Assembly: GCA_044227095.1 (NCBI GenBank)
Contig: JBGAFV010000001.1
Span: 2,790,001 to 2,854,000, forward strand
DNA: 64,000 nucleotides
From: JACMLD01 sp044227095
Lineage (GTDB): Bacteria; Bacteroidota; Bacteroidia; Chitinophagales; Chitinophagaceae
Reading direction: 5' to 3'
Below the pieces are notes generated by a model. The model saw nothing but the letters and a program-made list of their open reading frames with translations. It was not told the origin of the DNA and ran no database searches. This document shows, in pieces, positions 43,162 to 52,764 of this stretch (the first letter of the stretch is position 1; each line of letters opens with the position of its first letter). Position numbers and translations under genes: made by a program.

Positions 43162-44021
43162 ATTGGTTATTGTGGATTTGTAGTTTTTTTCAAAGTGGCG
43201 GAGATATTTATTACGTGTCTCACGTTGCTGGCAGTGTATGCAATTATACCAGCGGAAAGCAAGTGGAAATCGGCGATAAGATGTCGTTAAAAGATTCCCT
43301 GGTTTTTAGTTCTGCCGGTGACCGCGTTGCCGTTATTAACCCGGTAAAAGGACGGTTTGTTGTACAAAAAATAAAGCAATTGCCTCCTGGCAGGCTGCCG
43401 GGCATTATCCTGGCGATTAATGAAAATTTAGTACCAGCTAACACCAGCCACACCCTGGCAGGCCGTGGAGTAATCTCTAATTTGTATGATTTAAAACTTT
43501 TTTTTACCAGTTTGGCAGCGCAAAAAAATGATACTGTTGCCCCGCTGCTGCTTGTAGATACGTTGCGCTTTACCATAGACAAAAACAAGTTTTCTGATCG
43601 TCAGAATAAATTCTTTTTTGTACGCTACACACTAAACAATGAAATTATTAATAAGCGCTTGGCATATCATGAGCCTTCCACAGCGGCGGATTCATTAATG
43701 ATATTGATAGACCGGTCCGTACAGGTGGTAGATAATAAAAAAATCGATCCAAAATCAACAGGCACGATGCGGCTATTTTATTATGATGCATCTCAAAAGA
43801 CTTCAGAACCGGTAGGCATCTTTATGTTGAATAGTACATCGGGCAAAAAACTGCTGCAGGAAACGAAAGTACTATATGAAAACCTGCTCCGGTTTTACCA
43901 AAATGATGCAGTGACAGCCGCCGCAGAAACAAGTCGGGAAATAGTAAATAACTATGGCTATTGCGACCCCGCTACCATGCGTGATGTACTGATGGCAGCT
44001 GGTGCTGATAAAAGAAATTAA
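43158..44021 (+). CDS. Unknown protein in the WD40-caspase operon
   Basis: The 287-residue protein is not recognised. It overlaps the CHASE2 gene by four bases (ATGA), so they are translationally coupled. The first residues (MNWLLWICSFFQSGGDIYYV) may be a weak signal or membrane anchor. The sequence has a FHA-like rhythm, QVEIGDKMSLKDSLVFSSAGDRVAVI then GRFVVQKIKQLPPG, but lacks the FHA Ser/His/Asn residues; it is therefore only a possible beta sandwich. The C-terminal half is helical (AAETSREIVNNYGYCDPATMRDVLMAAG). Two cysteines in the N-terminal part. Role presumably links the sensor to the WD40 proteins, by position only. Confidence 0.6.
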   Translation: MNWLLWICSFFQSGGDIYYVSHVAGSVCNYTSGKQVEIGDKMSLKDSLVFSSAGDRVAVINPVKGRFVVQKIKQLPPGRLPGIILAINENLVPANTSHTLAGRGVISNLYDLKLFFTSLAAQKNDTVAPLLLVDTLRFTIDKNKFSDRQNKFFFVRYTLNNEIINKRLAYHEPSTAADSLMILIDRSVQVVDNKKIDPKSTGTMRLFYYDASQKTSEPVGIFMLNSTSGKKLLQETKVLYENLLRFYQNDAVTAAAETSREIVNNYGYCDPATMRDVLMAAGADKRN

Positions 44022-44052
44022 AAATTTGCTTGACTTATAACCTTATCTAAAT

Positions 44053-46530
44053 ATGAGAAAATGGTTGATGGTAATCGTCAATAGTTTTGCATTGTTTGCC
44101 TCTGCTCAGTCCGATGCACCCGAACTTGTATTGCCCTCCGGGCATCTGGAAGAAATTAATTGCACCGCATGGTCGCCGGATGGTAAATTTATTATTACTG
44201 GCAGCAGCGATCTCACCATTCATAGTTGGGAAGCCGCTACCGGCCGTGAAATACGCACATATCGTGGCGCTGCTTCACGTATTAGGGTAGTTAAATTTTC
44301 TCCCGATGGTACCAGTTTTGTTGCCGGCTGTGAGGACGGTAAAATATTGCGTTGGGATCTTGTTTCCGGTACTTTGCTCAATGTAATGAATGTACATACG
44401 GCAGCGGTATTGTGTATTGATTTTTTTTCTAATACGCAATTCCTGTCAGGTGGTATGGACAAAGCTGCGCGGGTTTGGGATATTAGTGAAAACCGCGCCA
44501 CTACCACTGTATATGAAAAACAATACACTATACATTCAGTGGCATGGTATCCGGGTGGCAACTTCTTTTTGACCGGCGGCGGTGATCATCCTGAGACTAA
44601 GGGAACAACAGAACAAACAGACTTTCCTGTGAAGTTGTGGAACGTAAATGGTACTCAGGCAAAAATGTTTAAAGCAGGCTGGCTTGATATAGCAGAGGAT
44701 GCGAATATTGCAGGTTTTTCTCCCGATGGTCAATTTGTATTTGCCGGTTATTTGTTTGGCGGACGGGTATTTGATGTGTCTAAAGAAAGCAAGCCAACCG
44801 ATAAAGTAAAAGGATACATAAAATTTGGTTGCATGGGCCCTGGCGCCAAAACTGTACTCGTCGCCAATCAGAAAGATATAGATTTGTTTGAATTCCCTTC
44901 TGGTAAAAAAATCCGCAGCTATGAGCGTTTGCCAAAAGATATTACTTCAGTTTGTTTTTCTCCGGATGGCAACTCAATTGTATACAGTACAGTTAGCAAA
45001 ACGGCCGTTGTTATGGATGTCCTCAGCGGTGAAATTAAAACACGTCTTATCGCCAGAAGCGGTGGCGTGTTAAGTGTTGTTTTCTCACCTTACGGCAAAT
45101 TCCTGGCAACGGGCGGAATAGATGCAACTGTCAAAATCTGGGACATAGAAACAGGTGTTCTGGTAGATGTGCTGAAGGACCAAAAATACCCGGTGCGGTG
45201 CCTGGCTTTTTCACCAGACAATAAAAAGATTGTTGCTGGCTGCCTCGAAAATACGGGCACGTTGTATGATATCGCTACTGGTAAAGCATTGTATAGTTTT
45301 AAAGGAGGATCCGGCAGCGTCATTTTTTCACCCGACGGAAAACATTTGCTGGCGCTGGACCGAACAATCGAAAATAAATTTTACATGTATGAAACAGAAA
45401 CCGGCAAACTTGAAAAAGAATTTAGCCGGCCGGGAATAAAAATTGCCAAAAGCCGTGTAAATATTTGCGGAGTGTTTTCGCCTGATGGCAAAACAATTTA
45501 CATAGGCGGCACAGAAGATCACCCGGTTGAAGGACAAGATGGGCACTGGGCTTCCTACGGCGAGATACAAGTGTATGATGTACCATCAGGAAAATTTGTT
45601 AAACAACTAGCAGATCGCCAGAACCCAATTATAACGTGTATGGACATATCCTCTGATGGCCAGACGCTGGTAACTGGCAGCAGTGGCAACACAATATGTT
45701 TCTGGAACCGCGTATTAGGTGTTAAAACCTCCGGCTATGAAATACACAAAGATGTTGTGATGTCAGTAAACTTTTCGCCCGATAATAAAACGGTGCTTAC
45801 ATCAAGCCTGGACGGTACCGCGAAAATAATAGATAGTAAATCTGCTTCCACAATAATTGTATTAAGAGGACACACCGCAGCTTTATGGGGCGCCAGGTTT
45901 TCGCCTGATGGAAAATATGTAGTAACAGTAAGCTGGGACAATACCACCCGTCTATGGAATGCAGCTTCTGGGGTTGAATTAGCAAGGCTTACACCGGTGG
46001 ATACTGATCAATGGCTCGCAGTTACGCCTGACGGATATTTTGACGGCTCTGAAAAAGCATTGCACACTTTATATTACACGTATAAAGAACATGTTTTTCC
46101 GCTGGAACAATTAAAACCCAAGTATTACAGGAAAAAGTTGGTGCCCATTTTATTGGGTTATGAACAAGGTGAATTGCGCGGAACTGGTCCTTTCCTGGCA
46201 AGCTCATGTTATCCGGAGGTAATTATTAATAACACCGTTAACCCCCGAAATCCGGTAGTAACGGTACAACTAAAAGATCTTGGTGGCGGCATTGGAGCTG
46301 TGCATGTAAAAATAAATGGTACCGAAGCATATGAAGATATTCGCACACTGGTGAAAGACAAAAAAGAATTAACCGGCGGCAATGTTCGTATAGCAGTGCC
46401 ACTTGCTGCAAGTAAATTAATGAAATGGGGGTCTTCAAATACAATAGAGGTAGTGGCTTATAATGCAGAAAATTCGCTGAGCACACCACCTGTTTCAATT
46501 CGTATTGACACGCCTAAACAAATTAAATAA
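44053..46530 (+). CDS. Exported WD40 repeat protein, paralogue of the caspase protein's N-terminal part
   Basis: The 825-residue protein starts with a signal peptide (KWLMVIVNSFALFASAQ). Residues about 25-650 hold about twelve or more WD40 repeats, e.g. CTAWSPDGKFIITGSSDLTI then HSWEAATG and VSWDNTTRLWNAASG, probably two propellers. Then comes a conserved segment, TPDGYFDGSEKALHTLYYTY, a LEQLKPKYYRKKLVPILLGY helix and an Ig-like domain (about 720-825, VNPRNPVVTVQLKDLGGGIG). The same segment and domain occur in 46539 and, diverged, in the 49079 protein, just before the caspase domain; this protein ends there. It probably serves as a scaffold. Gap to the next gene is 8 bp. Confidence 0.85.
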   Translation: MRKWLMVIVNSFALFASAQSDAPELVLPSGHLEEINCTAWSPDGKFIITGSSDLTIHSWEAATGREIRTYRGAASRIRVVKFSPDGTSFVAGCEDGKILRWDLVSGTLLNVMNVHTAAVLCIDFFSNTQFLSGGMDKAARVWDISENRATTTVYEKQYTIHSVAWYPGGNFFLTGGGDHPETKGTTEQTDFPVKLWNVNGTQAKMFKAGWLDIAEDANIAGFSPDGQFVFAGYLFGGRVFDVSKESKPTDKVKGYIKFGCMGPGAKTVLVANQKDIDLFEFPSGKKIRSYERLPKDITSVCFSPDGNSIVYSTVSKTAVVMDVLSGEIKTRLIARSGGVLSVVFSPYGKFLATGGIDATVKIWDIETGVLVDVLKDQKYPVRCLAFSPDNKKIVAGCLENTGTLYDIATGKALYSFKGGSGSVIFSPDGKHLLALDRTIENKFYMYETETGKLEKEFSRPGIKIAKSRVNICGVFSPDGKTIYIGGTEDHPVEGQDGHWASYGEIQVYDVPSGKFVKQLADRQNPIITCMDISSDGQTLVTGSSGNTICFWNRVLGVKTSGYEIHKDVVMSVNFSPDNKTVLTSSLDGTAKIIDSKSASTIIVLRGHTAALWGARFSPDGKYVVTVSWDNTTRLWNAASGVELARLTPVDTDQWLAVTPDGYFDGSEKALHTLYYTYKEHVFPLEQLKPKYYRKKLVPILLGYEQGELRGTGPFLASSCYPEVIINNTVNPRNPVVTVQLKDLGGGIGAVHVKINGTEAYEDIRTLVKDKKELTGGNVRIAVPLAASKLMKWGSSNTIEVVAYNAENSLSTPPVSIRIDTPKQIK

Positions 46531-46538
46531 AGACATTC

Positions 46539-49073
46539 ATGGTGCATCTAAGGATTTTAATAAAGCATATACTTTTTTTACTATTGTGCCATAACATTTT
46601 TACTGGTACTGCACAAATAAATGGACCAAGGCTTGTATTCCCATCCGGTCACCTGGCTCCGGTAAATGCTGTTGCGTTCTCCGTTGACGGAAAATATGTA
46701 TTGACGGGCAGCAGTGATCTCAGCATACGTGTTTGGGAGTCTGCCAGTGGAAAAGAAGTGAGGATGTTGTCGGGAGCGATAGCGGCTGTAAGCGTCGTGA
46801 AAGTTTCTCCGGATGGTAAAATTGTCTTAGGAGGTTGCGAAAACGGTCAGGTATTGGTGTGGAACTACGAATCTGGTTTGCTGGTCTCCAGGTTATCACT
46901 CCATTCCGCAGCAGTGACCGCTATTGACTTTTTTTCCAATACAAAGTTTTTGTCGGGCAGCATGGATCGTTCCGCACTGCTGTACGATTTACAGGCAGGT
47001 AAAACAATTACATCAGTACGTGAACATAAATACACCATTCACTCAGTAGCTTATTTTCCGGATGGTGGTTTTTTTATGACAGGAGGCGGAGATTGTCCGC
47101 CTGGTCAACAGACTGGTTCAGAAGATCCCTCCGTAAAAATGTGGGACCTGCAGGGCAACCAGGTAAAAACTTTCCGTGGGGGATGGCTGAGTGAGAATGA
47201 CGATGTAAACCTGGTTGGTTTTTCTGCCGACGGCCAGCTTGCATTTGCAGGATACCCGCTTGCTAGCAGGTTATTCGACATCTCCGCAAATGCAAAAGTC
47301 AAAACAAAAGTTGCGGCGGCTGTAAAATTTGGTTGTATTTCACAAGACAGAAAAATGATCCTAAGCGGTGCCGGGTATGGCGTACTTGAATTGTTTGACT
47401 TTGCCACCGGCAAAAAATTATTGACTTATACTAAGCTACCTGTAGACAGTGTTTCATCGGTGGCATTTTCGCCAGATGGAAGCAAGATCGCTTGCGGTGC
47501 CGGTAACCGTGCATTTGTACTGGATGCAGTAAGCGGAGAAGCCATTAGCCGCCTGGAAGGAAAAAGCAGTGGCGTATTATGTGTAGGGTTTTCGCCTTTT
47601 GGAAAATACCTGGCTACCGGTGGAACAGATGCCAGTATTAAAATCTGGGATATGGAAGCAGGCAGCATGGTGAAAGTGCTTGGCGGACAAACGCAACCAA
47701 TCAGCAGCCTGGCGTTTTCGCCCGATAACAAAAAAATTGCTGCTGCATCAATGGCCAATACAGGTAATGTATATGATATTAACTCAGAAAATATAGTGTA
47801 CGGGTTCAATGGTGGTTCAGGCTCTGTACTGTTTTCGGCTGATGGCACCAAATTACTTACTGTAGATAAAAAGGCTGATAAATATTGGGGATTGTTGAAT
47901 GCCGTGAAAGAAAGTAAAGTGCTGCTCTATAATGCTGAAGATGGGAAATTACAACAGGATTTTCATAAAAAAGATTTGCTGAGCTTGGGACGTAACCGCG
48001 TAAATACCTGTGCGGTGTTTTCTCCCGATGGCAAAATAGTATATGTAGCCGGTTCAGAAGAATTTCCGCTAAAAAACAATCGCGATAAATATGAGTCTTT
48101 TGGTGAAATACAAATGTGGAATGCAGTGACAGGTAAATATCTTAAAGCGATGCCCGACCAGCACAATCCAATCATAACATGCATGGATATTTCTGCTGAC
48201 GGTAAGCTGCTGGTGACTGGTAACAATGAAAGCAGTATTTACTTCTGGAACCGTGCTATGGGAAAGCAAACAGGAGGATATAATATTCATACAAAAGCAG
48301 TGAGCACAGTTAATTTTTCTGCGGATGGAAAATACCTGCTTACCGCCAGTTATGATAAAACTTCCAAACTAATGGATATTGCTGCAGAAAAAACATTGCA
48401 AACGCTAAAGGGGCATGAGGCAGAACTATACGCAGCCCGGTTTTCACCTGATGGTAAATATATTGTTACAGTAAGCTGGGACAACAGTACCCGTTTATGG
48501 AATGCTTCAACCGGGCAGGAACTGGCCCGCCTTGTATCGGTGGACAGGGATCAGTGGTTTGTTATAACACCCTCAGGGTATTTTGACGGATCTGAAAAGG
48601 CACTTAAAACTATTTATTATTCTTACAACGACAATGTATTTGCGTTGGAGCAACTTAAACCAAAATATTATAAAAAGGGATTATTGCCTGTATTGTTGGG
48701 TTATACAAAGGGAGACTTGAATAATATTCAGCCATTTTCAGTATCGATGTTTTATCCGCAGGTGAGTATCAATAACGCCGTTAATGCACGCAATCCTGTT
48801 TTATCTGTACAGGTAAATGATCTGGGCGGAGGTATTGGCAAAGTGCTGTTGCAAATTAATGGCGAAATAGCTTATCCGGATATTCGCGTATTGTTGAAAG
48901 ACAAAAATGAGCTTGCCGGATCTGTATTACGTATATCCGTTCCCCTGGCTACCAGCAAACTGATAAAATGGGGACAGCAAAATGATATTGTGGTGCTGGC
49001 GTATAATAGGGAAAACAGTCTTTGCTCACCAGCCGCAACCGTACATTTTGAGGCGCCCAAAAAAATAAAATAA
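46539..49073 (+). CDS. Exported WD40 repeat protein, second paralogue
   Basis: The 844-residue product is closely similar along its length to the preceding 44053 protein: SSDLSIRVWESASGKEVR, KFLSGSMDRSALLYDL, DPSVKMWDLQGNQVK, VSWDNSTRLWNASTGQ, TPSGYFDGSEKALKTIYYSY, LLPVLLGYTKG and an Ig-like end with VNARNPVLSVQVNDLGGGIG. It has a weaker signal peptide (LRILIKHILFLLLCHNIFTGTAQ). The two genes arose by a tandem duplication and have diverged throughout. It lacks a protease domain. It precedes the caspase gene by 5 bp. Its likely role is a scaffold or a decoy partner. Confidence 0.85.
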   Translation: MVHLRILIKHILFLLLCHNIFTGTAQINGPRLVFPSGHLAPVNAVAFSVDGKYVLTGSSDLSIRVWESASGKEVRMLSGAIAAVSVVKVSPDGKIVLGGCENGQVLVWNYESGLLVSRLSLHSAAVTAIDFFSNTKFLSGSMDRSALLYDLQAGKTITSVREHKYTIHSVAYFPDGGFFMTGGGDCPPGQQTGSEDPSVKMWDLQGNQVKTFRGGWLSENDDVNLVGFSADGQLAFAGYPLASRLFDISANAKVKTKVAAAVKFGCISQDRKMILSGAGYGVLELFDFATGKKLLTYTKLPVDSVSSVAFSPDGSKIACGAGNRAFVLDAVSGEAISRLEGKSSGVLCVGFSPFGKYLATGGTDASIKIWDMEAGSMVKVLGGQTQPISSLAFSPDNKKIAAASMANTGNVYDINSENIVYGFNGGSGSVLFSADGTKLLTVDKKADKYWGLLNAVKESKVLLYNAEDGKLQQDFHKKDLLSLGRNRVNTCAVFSPDGKIVYVAGSEEFPLKNNRDKYESFGEIQMWNAVTGKYLKAMPDQHNPIITCMDISADGKLLVTGNNESSIYFWNRAMGKQTGGYNIHTKAVSTVNFSADGKYLLTASYDKTSKLMDIAAEKTLQTLKGHEAELYAARFSPDGKYIVTVSWDNSTRLWNASTGQELARLVSVDRDQWFVITPSGYFDGSEKALKTIYYSYNDNVFALEQLKPKYYKKGLLPVLLGYTKGDLNNIQPFSVSMFYPQVSINNAVNARNPVLSVQVNDLGGGIGKVLLQINGEIAYPDIRVLLKDKNELAGSVLRISVPLATSKLIKWGQQNDIVVLAYNRENSLCSPAATVHFEAPKKIK

Positions 49074-49078
49074 ACAGG

Positions 49079-52000
49079 TTGAAAAAAAAGAATGAAATAT
49101 TATTTATGTTGTTGCTACTGCTGAGCAACATGAAAGTTGATGCACAGGTTGCAGAGGTAATAGTGCCGGTGGGCCACAACGCACGGATAAATAATATTTG
49201 TTATTCCCCCGATCACAAGCTAATGGCCACTGCAGCCGGAGAACTAACAGCAGATAAAACGGTTACAGGTAACTTGGTGAAAGTTTGGGATGCCTACAAT
49301 GCAAATGAATTGTTTACCCTTAATGGTTTTTTGCAGCCGGTTACTACACTATGTTTTTCACACAATGGACAATACCTTGCCGGCGCCACCGAAAGCGGCC
49401 AGGTCATTATATGGGAGCTTAACGGAGAAGCCGAATTTCAACGGCTGGAATGTGGTAACCACGTTAAGTCACTTTCATTTACTGGCGATGACGCATCTAT
49501 CACGGTGGTTACTGATAAGATAACCATATGGGATATCAGTTCAGGGAAACAGATTCAAACAACAGGCCTGGAAAATAACAACTTCAATGATCTTGCTTTT
49601 GACGGCACAGGCAATTTACTGGCCATCGCTGAAACACGTCGCGACATCAGTATCTATCGTGCAGGTGTTTTTCAAAAAAAAATTGAAGCTTTTACCGGGT
49701 CATGCCGTCGTTTGGTATTTACAAGTGATGGGAAACTGGCTTGTCTTGGAACAAATGTGAGTTTAAATGGGGAAGTAAAAAGTGTTTTTAAAAGCATTGA
49801 ATTGCGTGGCCAGCAGGAAGCCTTTACACAAAACGGTACGTTGCTTACTACCGGTAACCAGTACACTATTTCAGGTAGTGGCCGCTACTTGGCAGTTGCC
49901 GAAGGAAATGCGGTGGTTGTACGCGAAAGCGAAACCGGTCGCCAGGTGCAGCGCTATTCAAACAGATATACAGATAATGATAGTATGTATGCAACAGCGA
50001 TTTGTTTTGGTTCTGATGAAACAACAATCTCCATTGCTTATGGGAATATGCCATTTGGACGGCATGAGATTGTTCAGTATTCCCTGAAATCTTCTTTGCC
50101 ACAACTGGTTTTTATCGGGCACGCAAAAATGCCGCAAACGGCTTTTTTTTGTGATAACGGCGAGTCGGTTGTAGCGGGTTACAATACCGGAAGTAGTTCG
50201 CTATTCTGGGATTTAAAAAAAGGCAAGATTAGCAAACAGGGTAGAATGGGTGAGGAAATGGTTTCACCCAACGGTCAGTTTACTCTTTGGCAGCAAGACA
50301 ATGAATGGATGGTTGAGCAAACTGCCACGCACAAATCTTTTGCACTTACCGGTAATAAACCATTGATGTTTTCTGCCAATGGTGTTTTTTTGCTCACTGT
50401 TGCAACCGGATCCCTGCAAAACAAAAGCCCTGAATACAGTGTATTTGATTTGAATGCAGCAACTTCCATCAGGACTATACCGCTTGAAGGTTCAGTACAA
50501 ATTTCGCCAGCAGGTAATTACATTGCAGAGCAAATAAAAGTTGCTAACAATATAACGTGGCGGTTTTACAATATAAAAACCGGAAAGATATCTGGTACGC
50601 TTACACAGGTTTCCGGTATAAATTTTTCAGCCGATGACGGACTGGTGGCAGCCGTTGTGAACCCGGATAATACATCGCTTAACATCTGGAGAACTACTGA
50701 TTTACGGCTGATGGCTTCGTTGCGACATACAGAACGGGTGTGGGATTATAATTTCATCGCAAATGGGCGCCAGTTAATAAGTGGCAGTGCGGATAATACA
50801 GCACGTTTGTGGCTTATTGAAAGGGCGGCAGTAATTACAACTTTCAGGGGGCACAACAGTACGGTAAGCAAACTTTGTTTGTCGCGTGATGAAAAGTGGC
50901 TGGCGACCGGTGACCTTGCAGGAGCAATAAAATTATGGGACGTTGCTACTGGTAAGGAATTATTGGGTTTAAATGGGCATACCCAGCGGATAAGTTCTCT
51001 TCATTTTTCCGCCAATACAAAATACATGCTTTCTGCAAGTGATGATTATACTGTTAGGCTATGGGATATTAAAGCTGGCGGCGAATTGGCAAAACTCTAT
51101 GCAATCGATTCTGCTGATTTTATGATAGGAGAACCCGATGGTTATTATATGGCCACTACCGGTGCTGCCAAAAAATTACATTTTAAAGTGGCAGATCAAA
51201 CTTTTTCGTTCGACCAGTTTGATTTGCAATTTAACCGGCCCGATGAAGTATTAAAAAAAATCGGATTGGCATCTCCTGATCTGCTGGCTATGTACCGGCA
51301 TAGCTATGACAAGCGATTGAAAAGAATGGGATTTGATCCGTTTACTTTTGAAAAAGACAGGAGCTTCAACGTACCCGATTTACAAATAGCGGATCGGTCG
51401 GCTATTTCGCCGGTGGTCAATGTTCCCTTGCTAAAGTTTTCAATCAATGCCAATGATGAGCAATACCGGCTGGATCGCCTGAACCTTTATGTAAATGGGG
51501 TGCCTGTATATGGTTCAACGGGTTTATCGCTTAAGCAAAATAATACGCGGCATTTGCAAAAGGAGATTAGTCTGCGATTATCTACCGGTAAAAATCGTAT
51601 AGAAGTGTCTGTATTAAATGAAAAAGGCGTTGAAAGCATAAAGCAGCAAATTATTACGGAGTATGTATCCAGTTCGCAAAAGCCAGCACTTTACCTGGTT
51701 ACAATCGGTGTGAGCAATTATGTCAATCCAAAAATGAACCTCACCTATGCAGCTAAAGATGCTATCGATTTTTCCACAGCATTCAATGAGAAGATAAATG
51801 GTTTTAGTAAAATTATTCCACTTCAACTAACCAATGAGAAAGCAACCCGTAGCGCAATCATGCAAATAAAAGCCAGCCTCATCAATACACATGAAGATGA
51901 TTATGTAGTGCTATTTTATGCGGGTCATGGAATATTGGATGATAGCCTGGATTATTATCTGTCTACGTATGATATGGATTTTTCGTACCCTGCGAAAAAA

Positions 52001-52504
52001 GGTCTTCTGTACAATGACCTGGAAAGTTTGCTGGATGGTATTCCCGCAAGAAATAAAATATTGTTGCTGGATGCCTGTCACTCTGGTGAAGTTGATAAAG
52101 AAGATGCAAAAAAAATAACGTCTGCCAGTATCGAACAGGGGGTAGTAAGTTTCAGGTCTGCAGGCGGAAATAATGTAGCAGCAAAAGATCAGGCTGCTAT
52201 GCAATCTGCAGAGTTAATGAAGCAATTGTTTGTAGACCTTCGGCGTGCAAGTGGTGCAACTGTTATTTCATCAGCAGGGGCAAATGAATATGCACTCGAA
52301 GGAGACAGTTGGAAGAACGGGGTTTTTACATACAGTCTTTTATCCGGATTGAAAGAAAGCAAAGCTGACTTGAATCATGATGGAAAAATTATGCTTTCTG
52401 AATTGCAACAATATGTGCAGCAGAGGGTATCTTTTCTAACCGCGGGTAAACAAACGCCGGTTTTGCGTACTGAAAACCTGGCCAACGATATACAAATATG
52501 GTAA
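49079..52504 (+). CDS. WD40 repeat protein with C-terminal caspase-like (C14) peptidase
   Basis: About 1141 residues, starting TTG at 49079 (gives MKKKNEILFMLLLLLSNMKVDAQ, a signal peptide with a basic start; an ATG at 49106 would lose it). WD40 repeats fill about residues 25-670 (RLWLIERAAVITTFRGHNS, IKLWDVATGKELLGLNGH, VRLWDIKAGGELAK). A linker with GEPDGYYMATTGAAKK and an Ig-like domain follows (about 700-860). The caspase fold begins near 864 with LYLVTIGVSNYVNPKMNLTYAAKDA; the catalytic dyad is His950 in LFYAGHGI and Cys1000 in LLLDACHSGE. Both residues are present, so it should be active, likely in the periplasm. It resembles WD40-metacaspase fusions of other bacteria. The sensor, unknown protein and two caspase-less paralogues precede it in the operon. 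Confidence 0.9.
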   Translation: MKKKNEILFMLLLLLSNMKVDAQVAEVIVPVGHNARINNICYSPDHKLMATAAGELTADKTVTGNLVKVWDAYNANELFTLNGFLQPVTTLCFSHNGQYLAGATESGQVIIWELNGEAEFQRLECGNHVKSLSFTGDDASITVVTDKITIWDISSGKQIQTTGLENNNFNDLAFDGTGNLLAIAETRRDISIYRAGVFQKKIEAFTGSCRRLVFTSDGKLACLGTNVSLNGEVKSVFKSIELRGQQEAFTQNGTLLTTGNQYTISGSGRYLAVAEGNAVVVRESETGRQVQRYSNRYTDNDSMYATAICFGSDETTISIAYGNMPFGRHEIVQYSLKSSLPQLVFIGHAKMPQTAFFCDNGESVVAGYNTGSSSLFWDLKKGKISKQGRMGEEMVSPNGQFTLWQQDNEWMVEQTATHKSFALTGNKPLMFSANGVFLLTVATGSLQNKSPEYSVFDLNAATSIRTIPLEGSVQISPAGNYIAEQIKVANNITWRFYNIKTGKISGTLTQVSGINFSADDGLVAAVVNPDNTSLNIWRTTDLRLMASLRHTERVWDYNFIANGRQLISGSADNTARLWLIERAAVITTFRGHNSTVSKLCLSRDEKWLATGDLAGAIKLWDVATGKELLGLNGHTQRISSLHFSANTKYMLSASDDYTVRLWDIKAGGELAKLYAIDSADFMIGEPDGYYMATTGAAKKLHFKVADQTFSFDQFDLQFNRPDEVLKKIGLASPDLLAMYRHSYDKRLKRMGFDPFTFEKDRSFNVPDLQIADRSAISPVVNVPLLKFSINANDEQYRLDRLNLYVNGVPVYGSTGLSLKQNNTRHLQKEISLRLSTGKNRIEVSVLNEKGVESIKQQIITEYVSSSQKPALYLVTIGVSNYVNPKMNLTYAAKDAIDFSTAFNEKINGFSKIIPLQLTNEKATRSAIMQIKASLINTHEDDYVVLFYAGHGILDDSLDYYLSTYDMDFSYPAKKGLLYNDLESLLDGIPARNKILLLDACHSGEVDKEDAKKITSASIEQGVVSFRSAGGNNVAAKDQAAMQSAELMKQLFVDLRRASGATVISSAGANEYALEGDSWKNGVFTYSLLSGLKESKADLNHDGKIMLSELQQYVQQRVSFLTAGKQTPVLRTENLANDIQIW

Positions 52505-52764
52505 GTGAATACTTTCTTAGATGAGATACGTTTGTCTACAGTGGAGCTTATTGGTAAAGCAATAAAGCATGGATGGGTTTAAGAATTTTTTAAACTGCAT
52601 TAAAATCTTTGAAAAAGATTTTAATTGTAATAATATTGAATAAAAACTGGTTTAGTAATCAGCAAGTACGTTATACTTCATCAATTTATTTTTATTGCGC
52701 AGAAATTTTTTAAGTTATTGATCACATTCAATCTGTTAATTTTAGGCTTTTTGAAAAAAGCGTT
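52505..52764 (+). other. Noncoding leader of the two-component operon
   Basis: No gene. TTAATTTTAGGC near 52736 is one base from the TAnnTTTG -7 consensus, about 26 bp before the response-regulator ATG, with TTG near 52718 as a possible -33; weak. Confidence 0.35.

Noticed and set aside
44053..46530. Quinoprotein or serine/threonine kinase beta-propeller instead of WD40
   Set aside because: The repeats end in LWD/LWN/VWD with SPDG turns, the WD40 type, and no kinase or quinone motifs are present.
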